16,921 nucleotides of DNA from Anaerolineae bacterium (GTDB lineage Bacteria; Chloroflexota; Anaerolineae; B4-G1): positions 1 to 16,921 of the forward strand of contig JAUXFI010000015.1 of assembly GCA_030620125.1 (NCBI GenBank). The letters run 5' to 3'. The position numbers were made by a program, and so were the translations under genes. Under the pieces are notes generated by a model. It saw nothing but the letters and a program-made list of their open reading frames with translations, did not search any database and was not told the DNA's origin. This document shows, one piece after another, positions 6,629 through 13,182 of this stretch (the first letter of the stretch is position 1; every line of letters begins with the position of its first letter).

Positions 6629-8910
6629 TCCCTGATCTCTATTGGCTGCAGGAGGACACGGTCGTCCACGCCTGCGCCGTCTACCAGAACCGGCAAGCGG
6701 ACCCCGTCCACAAGCCCGTACATTCCGACCTCGATGGTATATTGGCCCGGCGGGGCGTCGGCGGCGATGGGGATACGGTAAGGATCAGCGGTGATCGCGC
6801 CAGGGACCCACATCGTAGTAGGCACTTGCCCGTTGATCGGCTCGTTGTCCTGTTGTCCCCAGAGGAAATTGTCCGTGGTCGCGTTGTAGGTCTCGCCCAG
6901 GAGGTGCGTGAAGACTTTGTAGCGAGTCTGGACGGGCGCGATGGCCTGCCAGTACAGGGTTAGCTCCACGACCCCGCCTGGCTCTACGACTGTCTGCGGC
7001 AAGTCGTATCCCAGCAGGCGGATATCCTCCCCCAGGCAGAGGTCGAGGGGATGAGAGATGTCGGCAGGAGGGACGGTCGCCGCTGGGCTGTGGCACACCA
7101 GCGTGAAGTGGCCTACGTTTATCGCAGGCCCTTCCCCCACCTGAAGCACGATCTGGTAACGGTCTGCTGCAAGATCGGGGGTCAGGGGCAAGTCCAGTTG
7201 TTGGCGGGTGGGACTGGCCCGAGCGGGCACTGGTGCAGGAACGGGCACTTTTCTTTGGATTGAGCCGTTGCTGTCTTGGAGTTGTACGACTGCTGCTTCC
7301 TCCGGCGGTAGTTCCCAGTAGAGGAACAGGTGGAGCGTATCGCCGGTCCGGTAGCGAGGGAGAGGAACTTGAGCTGCCAGCAGCGTCACGCCGGGCGCGA
7401 CTTTAGCAGGAGCAAGAGGCGGAGTGAAATCGGGAGCTAGCTCGTGGAGATCGCCGGCGCGTCCCGGTGTTCGAGCGTAAAAATGCAGGTTGCTCTCCCC
7501 AAAACTCCAGGTCTCAACTCCAATGGCCCGGGCCTCCAGCCAGGCGACCACCTCGCCACGAGGGTCATTGCGCTGCGCGTCGGGCGTCACCACCAGCCAG
7601 ATACCGTCCATCTGTTCCCACAGAGGGGCCAGGAGCCTCTTGGCGGTTGCCTCGTCTACTGGCGCGCCATTGGGCACTCCTTGCCAGTCGCCTGCGTAAT
7701 GGGCGGCAAAGATGGGCCAATCCTTATCGGTGTGGAGGATCACTCCGTCGTTGGAATGAACGTAGGCCCAAAGTGTGGCAGCCAGGGAAACGTAGTCGTC
7801 CCGCCGGGCTCGGCAGGGATATAAGGAGATCAATCCGCTCATGGCGATGGCGACAACCAGTCCGCACCCCAAGGTGGCTGCCCATCGCGCTTTCCGCGCC
7901 CACATGGCCAGTCCCCATCCCAGCAGTGTGTAGAAACATACGGAGAGAGGGAGGAGATAGCGTGGGGCTAGCCGGGGGGCGTAATAGATATGGATGGGAA
8001 GGGAAACAGCGTAGACAACCAGGGCTGGCATTGCCAGCCCCAGCATGAGCATCACGAGTGCACCTGTCTGTGCAGGGGTACGACGGGATTGCCAGAGGGC
8101 GAGCAGACCTGTTACCAGCACCCCGAAGGCGATCAGCGTCAGCAGTGTATAGGTTTCGAGGTCCACTGGCACGCCCAGCGCCAGCATCGTGGTGTAGAGG
8201 TGGATGAAGAACAGCGGCGAAAAAGGCTCGGAGGTGGACCAGGTGGGCATGCGTGGGAGGGCATAGACCAGCCACGGAACAAAAAGGGCGACAGCGACCA
8301 GTTGAGCAGCGAGCCAGCGGGTCAGCAATCGTCGCGGGCGGCCCAGTTGCAGCCAGACCAGGGGAAAGACCAGGTTGGCGATCAGGGGGACGGAAAGGTT
8401 CAGGTAAAGGGTCCACAATCCCCCTGCCACAGCGCCAACGTAGACGACCCATGATCGCCAGCCGCCCCCCTGCCACAGGCGAACCGCTGCCCAGAGCGCG
8501 GCGGTAGCCAGCACGGTCGCCCAGATGTACATCCGCATTTCTTGGGACCAGGCGACAGCAAAGCGCGAGAAAGTGAGGAAAAGAGCTGCCAGTAGTCCTG
8601 CCTTGCGCTCTCCCAGTGACTGTCCTAGCCCGTAGATGACACTGATTCCTAGCGTGCCCACCAGCGCGGACGGAAACCGCAGCACGAATTCCCCATCGCC
8701 AACCAGGAGCCACCACCCACGCACGAGCAGAAAGTACAGGGGAGGATGGACATCGTGAGCGGTCCAATGGAGAATATCGCGGATCGGCAGCCGGACGGCC
8801 CAGGCGGTCAGCCCCTCGTCCCACCAGATGCTATGGTCGGCCAGTCCCCACACCCGGAGGCCGAAGGCGACAAGCAGCAAGGATATTGTCAGTATGTGCT
8901 CTCGTTTCAC
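6622..8910 (-). CDS. GT39-like membrane glycosyltransferase, first in operon
   Basis: This 762-residue protein is the most typical of the three. The first span is followed by HSIWWDEGLTAWAVR (26-40) with the D31-E32 pair, then AHDVHPPLYFLLVRGWW (51-67), a signature of PMT_2 glycosyltransferases. About ten further hydrophobic spans follow up to around residue 360. The C-terminal third is soluble and seems to hold two beta-rich domains; the last (IRLLGYDLP, ELTLYWQA, TIEVGMYGLVDGVRLPV) matches the ends of the two downstream proteins. The start is a GTG at 8910: an in-frame TGA lies 9 bases upstream, so no earlier start is possible, and no clear ribosome binding site is seen. A promoter lies at 8989-9017. 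No 7-base repeats are present in this gene, unlike the other two. Confidence 0.86.
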   Translation of the reverse strand: MKREHILTISLLLVAFGLRVWGLADHSIWWDEGLTAWAVRLPIRDILHWTAHDVHPPLYFLLVRGWWLLVGDGEFVLRFPSALVGTLGISVIYGLGQSLGERKAGLLAALFLTFSRFAVAWSQEMRMYIWATVLATAALWAAVRLWQGGGWRSWVVYVGAVAGGLWTLYLNLSVPLIANLVFPLVWLQLGRPRRLLTRWLAAQLVAVALFVPWLVYALPRMPTWSTSEPFSPLFFIHLYTTMLALGVPVDLETYTLLTLIAFGVLVTGLLALWQSRRTPAQTGALVMLMLGLAMPALVVYAVSLPIHIYYAPRLAPRYLLPLSVCFYTLLGWGLAMWARKARWAATLGCGLVVAIAMSGLISLYPCRARRDDYVSLAATLWAYVHSNDGVILHTDKDWPIFAAHYAGDWQGVPNGAPVDEATAKRLLAPLWEQMDGIWLVVTPDAQRNDPRGEVVAWLEARAIGVETWSFGESNLHFYARTPGRAGDLHELAPDFTPPLAPAKVAPGVTLLAAQVPLPRYRTGDTLHLFLYWELPPEEAAVVQLQDSNGSIQRKVPVPAPVPARASPTRQQLDLPLTPDLAADRYQIVLQVGEGPAINVGHFTLVCHSPAATVPPADISHPLDLCLGEDIRLLGYDLPQTVVEPGGVVELTLYWQAIAPVQTRYKVFTHLLGETYNATTDNFLWGQQDNEPINGQVPTTMWVPGAITADPYRIPIAADAPPGQYTIEVGMYGLVDGVRLPVLVDGAGVDDRVLLQPIEIRDQ

Positions 8911-8988
8911 TTTTTTTCACTTTTGACAGCCCGGCCCAGGCTGCCGGTCTCGTATCCACGCGAGCCAGCCTTTCAGGGAAGCGGGCCA

Positions 8989-9017
8989 ATCATACCTTAA
9001 CCGGGCACGGTTGGCAA
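8989..9017 (-). promoter_or_regulatory. Promoter of the glycosyltransferase operon
   Basis: On the minus strand TTGCCA (9017-9012) and TATGAT (8994-8989) are 17 bases apart. The expected start is near 8982, giving a leader of about 70 bases that contains a short hairpin (CTCG with CGAG, flanked by GGCTGG and CAGCC). A run of nine G (plus strand) begins 8 bases beyond the -35 box. Confidence 0.65.
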
Positions 9018-9024
9018 GTAGGGT

Positions 9025-9033
9025 GGGGGGGGG
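9025..9033. repeat. G9 homopolymer tract
   Basis: Nine consecutive G on the plus strand, just upstream of the -35 box of the leftward glycosyltransferase promoter. Tracts of this length can slip during replication. Confidence 0.7.
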
Positions 9034-9169
9034 AGATGCATTGCCCGAATTGATGTATCTTTTGCCTTTTGTGCTGGCTCACTTGGTCTGGTTCAGGTTA
9101 TGGGAGTGGTAGCGCTGTGGCGATGGCACGCCCTCCCCAGCGTTAGGGTGGGCGGCTTGGATTACAATT

Positions 9170-9183
9170 AGAACAAATGTTCT
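9170..9183. promoter_or_regulatory. LexA/SOS-type operator
   Basis: AGAACAAATGTTCT is a 14-base near-perfect palindrome with GAAC and GTTC spaced by 4, the LexA site of the Bacillus/Actinobacteria type (GAAC-N4-GTTC). A half site, GTTCT, follows a few bases later. It lies in AT-rich sequence typical of a promoter. I see no intact gene directly on either side that it would control. Confidence 0.5.
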
Positions 9184-9753
9184 TTAATATCTGTTCTGAC
9201 GCGGTCCGCAACGAAGGCATGTCAGGAGGCCTGCAAGAAGGAAACGATGCTCTAGGAAGGCCCCAGGACTGTCAAGCGACGATTGGGAATACCCATGTTG
9301 AGAGGTTCCCTAGCGCTCTCGGCGGAACTGGCTCGCTTGACGCATCCGACAGGGGGGATATCCATCCGAGGAGCCAGCTTCCGTGCCCAAGGCCGTCAAC
9401 GATTTGAATAGCAAGTGCCATCGGACCGAGGATCAAATCTCCACCTGCGGGCTGAATTCTTCGAGGGCTTGCAGGAGCAGGGCGCACTAATCATCGTCCC
9501 TGCCAGTGCGGCGGACACGATGTAACTGAGTGGGGTAGTGGGCGCGTCCTCAATGGCTGGGATGGCCTCACAATTGGCACCCGCCGACAGCGTCGAGAAG
9601 TAGAATAGGATATGGGTGAGATAAGTAAATGAGGAGGAGGAATTCCACGTGAACAGCGGGAGACCGATGATGTCGAAGTGAACGTCTTTGACGTCTTCTT
9701 CACCACCCGCTCCTGATCCCGCCAGTTGTGACAGAATGTTATTGCCAATGCGG
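9184..9753. other. Gene-poor stretch with inverted repeats and coding-like scraps
   Basis: No convincing gene is seen. A perfect 9-base inverted repeat, GTCAAGCGA (9271-9279) and TCGCTTGAC (9333-9341), encloses two smaller ones: TGGG/CCCA (9284-9295) and GAGAG/CTCTC (9300-9320). A short plus-strand frame ending at 9525 has coding-like codon choice (EGLQEQGALIIVPASAADTM) but is interrupted by a TAG upstream, so it may be the tail of a lost gene. A CACGTG lies at 9646-9651. Longer minus-strand frames across the region look random. Confidence 0.35.
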
Positions 9754-9769
9754 CGTTTCACGTGAAAAC
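9754..9769. promoter_or_regulatory. parS: parS-like ParB binding site
   Basis: CGTTTCACGTGAAAAC contains the perfect 12-base palindrome TTTCACGTGAAA at its core. The chromosomal parS consensus is TGTTTCACGTGAAACA; 13 of 16 positions match, and the mismatches are all at the outer edges. The site lies outside any gene, 70 bases before an ABC transporter and about 6.4 kb from dnaN, which is often close to the replication origin. By analogy it would load ParB for chromosome segregation. Confidence 0.55.
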
Positions 9770-9803
9770 TTGACATAACAATAGTCTTCCTGGGGATGGC
9801 TGC

Positions 9804-9831
9804 TTGCATCTCTCCTCATATCCCTTATAAT
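9804..9831 (+). promoter_or_regulatory. Promoter of the ABC transporter, predicting a leaderless mRNA
   Basis: TTGCAT (9804-9809) and TATAAT (9826-9831) are 16 bases apart. The ATG of the ATPase gene begins 8 bases after the -10 box, where transcription would start, and no ribosome binding site precedes it. Confidence 0.7.
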
Positions 9832-9838
9832 TGTCCTC

Positions 9839-10648
9839 ATGATTAAAACTCAGCGCCTCACCAAGCGCTTCAGGAAACTGGTGGCAGTGGACTCCGTCTC
9901 CTTCGCCTGCCACGACGGAGAGGTCTTTGGCCTGCTGGGACCCAACGGCGCGGGTAAGACCACCCTGCTGCGACTGCTTGCCACTGTGCTGGAGCCCACC
10001 GCCGGCACCGCTCTGGTGGATGGGCTGGATGTGCGTAAGGAAAGGGCACGGGTGCGCGCTCACATCGGCCTCCTGGTTGAGACAGCCGGCCTCTATGCCC
10101 GCTTCACTCCCCGTGAACATCTCCGCTTCTACGGTTGCCTCCACGGCATGGATGGCCCTCAGTTGGAACAGCGAGTCAACGCTGTGTTGGAGATGCTGGA
10201 GATGACTGGCTTCGCCGACCGGCGCGCTGAGGGCTTCTCCGCCGGTATGCACCGTCGTGTGATCCTGGGGGAGGCACTGATCCACGACCCGCCCAACGTT
10301 ATCCTGGATGAACCCACCGCCGGCCTGGACGTGATGAGCACCCGCAACGTGCGGGACATCATCGCGCGCTTCCGGGATGAGGGGCGCTGCATCCTGATCT
10401 CTACTCACCTGATGGACGAGGCGCAACGCTTGTGCGATCGTGTCGCCATCATCCACAGGGGACGCTTGCAGACGGTGGGCTCGCCAGCGGACCTCATCGC
10501 TCGGACCGGCGCGGCTGACCTGGAGGAGGCGTTCGTGCGCATCGTGGGTGAGGAACGGCTGCGGGCTGATCTGTGGGAGCAGAAGCGTAGTCGCCGCTGG
10601 TACCAGTTCTGGCAGCGGGGGCGTCCGGAGGATCGGGCAGATGATTAG
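9839..10648 (+). CDS. ABC transporter ATP-binding protein, NatA-like
   Basis: This 269-residue protein is a complete ABC ATPase of the multidrug/Na+ exporter group. Visible motifs are Walker A GPNGAGKTT (34-42), signature FSAGM (133-137), Walker B VILDEP (154-159), D-loop AGLD (161-164) and switch H190 in STHLMDEA. The signature differs from the usual LSGGQ in the way NatA-type proteins do. The last 40 residues are rich in Arg and Trp and may contact the permease. It would power the permease encoded next, with which it overlaps by 8 bases. The ATG at 9839 is the natural start: the family begins with a beta strand at residue 2, and the promoter lies directly upstream, so the mRNA is probably leaderless. 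The substrate is unknown; sodium export is one option because of the similarity to NatAB. Confidence 0.9.
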   Translation: MIKTQRLTKRFRKLVAVDSVSFACHDGEVFGLLGPNGAGKTTLLRLLATVLEPTAGTALVDGLDVRKERARVRAHIGLLVETAGLYARFTPREHLRFYGCLHGMDGPQLEQRVNAVLEMLEMTGFADRRAEGFSAGMHRRVILGEALIHDPPNVILDEPTAGLDVMSTRNVRDIIARFRDEGRCILISTHLMDEAQRLCDRVAIIHRGRLQTVGSPADLIARTGAADLEEAFVRIVGEERLRADLWEQKRSRRWYQFWQRGRPEDRADD

Positions 10649-11882
10649 GACGGTGAGGACCATCTTTGCTAAGGAATTGCTCGATCTGCTGCGCGACCGG
10701 CGGACGCTTCTGTTCCTTTTCGCCCCGCCGTTGTTGATACCGCTCCTGGGCGCGATTGGCGGGGCGTTTGTGATGTGGCAGGTTGTGCGCCAAACCCGTG
10801 GTGGGTTGCCAGTCGTCGTCGTCAACGGAGAGCAGTTGCCGGAGTTGGTGGCCAAGCTGGAGGACGAGCGCCTGTTGCAACTGGTGGGTGCACCGCTCGA
10901 CGTGGAAGAAGCGTTGCAGAGCGGCGAACTGATGGCCGTGCTGGAGATTCCATCCGAAGCCACAGAGTTGCTGATGGCTGAAGAACCGCTCACTCTCACG
11001 CTGACCAGTAGTCGCAGTGGATGGCTGCCGGACTTTGCCGTCACCTCCATTGAGCAGGCGCTGGATGAGTACAGTGACGAGGTGATGATAGAGCGGCTGG
11101 TCAGCCGTGAGTTAGACCAGGGCTGGATGAATCCTATTCGGCTGGAGCGGGAAGCTGCTGCTCCAGTGGGCGTAGCTGCTGCCCCGATTACTGCAGGGGA
11201 AGCCATTCCCTCCTCATTGGGCAGTGTCTTTCTGCCTCTAATCGTCGCTTCATGGGCCTTCAGCGGCGGCCCAAGCCTGGTGGCTCACATGACCATCGGG
11301 GAGAAGGAGCGCCATACGATGGAATCGCTGCTCATCACTCCGACCAGCCGGATTGGAATCGTACTGGGCAAGATCGCACTCAGCATCATCGTCTCGGCCA
11401 TCACCATCGGGCTGTGGTCGCTGGATAGCCTGGCCTACGTGCTTTTTCTCTCAATCCTGCCATCTGGCACTGCCGGTCTTGCCACGGTCGTCACCGCCCA
11501 ATTGGGGAATATGGGCTTTGCTGTTCTGTGGCTCGTGCTGCTGATGCTGCCCTTGATGACCATGTTGAGTGGGTTCATGGCGGCGGCATGTGCTTTTGCC
11601 AAGAACTACCGCGAGTCTAATGTGTTCCTGGGCGTTATGCAGTTGCTACTTCCGGGATTGGCGCTTCTGGCGACCTTCGGTATCGGTGTCACACCCTCGA
11701 TGGCTGTGTACGCACTGCCGGCAGTGGGCGTGCTGGTGGCAATGCGTGATCTGTTCGGAGGCGGGGTTGCCCCGGGAGCACTGGCGTTGACGTGGATGGC
11801 AGCCGCCGCGTACGCCGTGATGTCTATCCTGTTGGCGGCCTACGTCTTCTCCCGCGAATGGGCCTTGATGCGAGGGATGTGA
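10641..11882 (+). CDS. ABC-2 type permease, NatB-like
   Basis: This 413-residue permease starts with a short cytoplasmic helix (IFAKELLDLLRDRRTL), then one membrane span (about 20-45). A large outside domain of about 145 residues follows, then five or six spans from about 192 onward. The motif GEKERHTMESLLITP, just after the second span, is typical of ABC-2 permeases of the NatB/CcmB type. The ATG at 10641 is chosen because GGAGG lies at 10626-10630 and the family begins with the IxxKEL helix. The frame stays open further upstream, but that part is an out-of-frame reading of the ATPase gene. The 8-base overlap with the ATPase shows the two are co-translated. It would form the channel of a homodimeric exporter. 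Confidence 0.88.
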   Translation: MIRTVRTIFAKELLDLLRDRRTLLFLFAPPLLIPLLGAIGGAFVMWQVVRQTRGGLPVVVVNGEQLPELVAKLEDERLLQLVGAPLDVEEALQSGELMAVLEIPSEATELLMAEEPLTLTLTSSRSGWLPDFAVTSIEQALDEYSDEVMIERLVSRELDQGWMNPIRLEREAAAPVGVAAAPITAGEAIPSSLGSVFLPLIVASWAFSGGPSLVAHMTIGEKERHTMESLLITPTSRIGIVLGKIALSIIVSAITIGLWSLDSLAYVLFLSILPSGTAGLATVVTAQLGNMGFAVLWLVLLMLPLMTMLSGFMAAACAFAKNYRESNVFLGVMQLLLPGLALLATFGIGVTPSMAVYALPAVGVLVAMRDLFGGGVAPGALALTWMAAAAYAVMSILLAAYVFSREWALMRGM

Positions 11883-11884
11883 AG

Positions 11885-11926
11885 GGAGACAAGGGGACAA
11901 GAATGCGTCTCCAGGTTGTGTTTTTT
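11885..11926 (+). terminator. Possible weak terminator after the ABC operon
   Basis: GGAGAC (11885-11890) can pair with GTCTCC (11907-11912), with a 16-base loop, and a run of six T follows at 11921-11926. The stem is short and the T run is 8 bases away, so this is only a possibility. Confidence 0.3.
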
Positions 11927-11944
11927 GCCCAGTGATGCTAATAT
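11916..11944 (+). promoter_or_regulatory. Possible promoter of the beta-repeat membrane protein
   Basis: TTGTGT (11916-11921) and TAATAT (11939-11944) are 17 bases apart. Transcription would start near 11951 and give a 70-base leader containing the octamer repeats. The match to consensus is moderate. Confidence 0.45.
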
Positions 11945-11963
11945 AGCCAGTGGATCGGTTTCC

Positions 11964-12003
11964 TATTTCCCAATCTACCAATCTACCAGTTCCCCAACTT
12001 ACC
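11964..12003 (+). repeat. Octanucleotide repeats in a leader
   Basis: Five consecutive 8-base units, TATTTCCC, AATCTACC twice, AGTTCCCC and AACTTACC, lie between the promoter and the ribosome binding site of the next gene. They are related in style to, but differ in length from, the 7-base arrays in the glycosyltransferase genes. Confidence 0.6.
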
Positions 12004-12022
12004 ACCACAAGGAGGTCACGCT

Positions 12023-12664
12023 ATGGAACGGCTAAGGCGATTCTGGGATGCTTTCAGGGACATTGCCATCGTCTTCTCTTTCGTCGTCAACTTTGTTATG
12101 GTCGTCTTGCTGCTCGTGCTGAGCGTACCGGCCCTTCAGTCCGCCTTCGCCCTCAAAGCCGGCTTAGTCGAGCCGCTGTTGAATGACCTGGACGCCGCCT
12201 TCCTCGGGTTGAGCGAGGCCACGATTGACACCATCGTCCAGATAAAAGATGAGCCTATCCACATCAGGTTCGACATGCCGCTCGATCAGCCTATGCCAAT
12301 AGACTTCCAGTTGGCGATTGAGCAAAATACGGTCGTCGCGTTGAACGCGCCGGTGCCACTCAACATGCCGGCTCAGTTTACCCTGCCTGGCGGTGGTGGT
12401 ATGATTAATGGGAGTGTATCCCTGAACCTCCCGGTTGGCCTGAGTCTCCCGGTGCACCTCAGCATGGTCGTCCCCGTCAGCAAGACTATCCCCGTGCGCA
12501 TGAACGTATCGGTTGACCAGACCATCCCTATCTCGATGACTGTGCCGGTGCATATCAAGTTGGGTGAGGCCGGGATGGATCCGGCCGTGCAGGAATTGCG
12601 CGGCGTCTTTTTGCCCCTGAAAGAACAGATCGAGGCCTTGCCAGATGGGATAAAGTCGGAATGA
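12023..12664 (+). CDS. Unknown one-span membrane protein with a repeating beta pattern
   Basis: This 213-residue protein is not recognised. It has a short basic cytoplasmic N-terminus (MERLRRFWDAFRD), one strong membrane span (about 14-36), and an outside part. From about residue 75 to 182 the outside part follows an alternating pattern with prolines every 8 to 10 residues: PIHIRFDMPL, PMPIDFQLAI, PVPLNMPAQFTLP, LPVGLSLPVHLSMVVPV, TIPVRMNVSV, TIPISMTVPVHI. This predicts a stack of short beta strands. A glycine-rich turn (PGGGGMINGS) sits mid-way, and the last 30 residues look helical. AGGAGGT lies 6 bases before the ATG, so the start is firm. No cysteine or catalytic motif is evident. A role as a cell-surface or envelope structural element is only a guess from shape. 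Confidence 0.75.
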   Translation: MERLRRFWDAFRDIAIVFSFVVNFVMVVLLLVLSVPALQSAFALKAGLVEPLLNDLDAAFLGLSEATIDTIVQIKDEPIHIRFDMPLDQPMPIDFQLAIEQNTVVALNAPVPLNMPAQFTLPGGGGMINGSVSLNLPVGLSLPVHLSMVVPVSKTIPVRMNVSVDQTIPISMTVPVHIKLGEAGMDPAVQELRGVFLPLKEQIEALPDGIKSE

Positions 12665-13076
12665 CATTCTCACCGCACTGGCATTGCTGGCACAGCAGGG
12701 AAAAGCGGGGGAGCGGCGGTTCTCATCGGACAAACTGAAGCAACTCTACAATCGCTCCGATCTGACCCTTTCGCGGCTGGAGAAGCGCGCCCTGGTCACG
12801 GTTGGCGAGCAGGGATATACTTTCTTCTCCACCGTGTTCGGCGCTTGGATCGTCGCCGAGTTGACCGACGTGATGGCCGACACACAGTCGTATGAGGAAT
12901 GGCTGGCGGCTAACCAGAGCGCAGTGCAACGCCTCTCTCGCTCAACCCGCGACGAGGTGCGCGAGATCCTGCCCCAGATCAAGGCTGGATACCGCCAGTT
13001 CATCGTGGACTGGCTCTCAAACCCGCAGACATTGATCAGCGCGGCCACTTTGCTGCGGGGGGCGCTCGGCGGATGA
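12654..13076 (+). pseudogene. C-terminal remnant, ATPase-linked winged helix type
   Basis: A plus-strand frame opens directly after a TAA (12651-12653), inside the tail of the previous gene, and ends at 13076. It encodes DILTALALLAQQGK at the very front, then LYNRSDLTLSRLEKRALV and GYTFFSTVFGAWIVAEL. This resembles the winged-helix region that closes many AAA/STAND-type ATPases, with the recognition helix followed by a wing. There is no ATG or ribosome binding site, and the homologous-looking sequence begins before the first usable TTG (12684). I therefore read it as the 3' end of a gene whose ATPase part was deleted when it was joined to the gene upstream. A short intact protein started at TTG 12684 cannot be ruled out, and the family assignment is tentative. 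Confidence 0.45.
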
Positions 13077-13103
13077 CTCGGTATCCCACCCGCGCGCACA
13101 CAC

Positions 13104-13123
13104 AAGTTCTGACTTTCAGACTT
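13104..13123. promoter_or_regulatory. Likely AbiEi operator
   Basis: AAGTTCTGACTTTCAGACTT is an imperfect palindrome: TCTGA (13108-13112) and TCAGA (13116-13120) around a 3-base centre, with AAG/CTT outer arms offset by one base. It touches the -35 box of the abiE promoter. AbiEi antitoxins are known to repress their own promoters by binding inverted repeats at this place. Confidence 0.5.
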
Positions 13124-13150
13124 GACCTTGTTACCATTATGTGTTACAAT
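13122..13150 (+). promoter_or_regulatory. Promoter of the abiE operon
   Basis: TTGACC (13122-13127) and TACAAT (13145-13150) are 17 bases apart, near consensus. The start would be near 13157, about 26 bases before the abiEi ATG. Confidence 0.75.
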
Positions 13151-13182
13151 CCTCCCAGGTTTAGAGAGGTATGTGACACGAA

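Noticed and set aside
7724..8824. A 366-codon minus-strand frame inside the first glycosyltransferase
   Set aside because: It is an alternate frame of a gene with clear PMT_2 motifs; its residues are Arg/Pro-rich and match no family.
8951..8959. GTATCCACG as a DnaA box
   Set aside because: Only 7 of 9 positions match TTATCCACA, and no cluster of such boxes is seen, so an origin cannot be claimed here.
9047..9058. GAATTGATGTAT shared with the dnaN promoter region at 16119-16130
   Set aside because: A 12-base match alone; the 9047 copy lacks a spaced -35 box and a downstream gene, so chance is likely.
9130..9153. GCCCTCCC/GGGTGGGC hairpin as a terminator
   Set aside because: No T-rich tail on either strand and a mismatch in the stem.
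9415..9525. A 36-codon plus-strand frame ending in GALIIVPASAADTM
   Set aside because: Codon use looks coding-like, but it has no ribosome binding site and no recognised family; kept only as a possible relic.
9770..9775. TTGACA next to the parS-like site
   Set aside because: No -10 box at 16 to 18 bases; the ABC promoter at 9804-9831 is a better fit.
9758..11206. A long minus-strand frame of 482 codons across the ABC transporter genes
   Set aside because: It lies opposite two genes with complete family motifs, has low-complexity Ser/Arg-rich sequence and no ribosome binding site. It is a GC-driven shadow.
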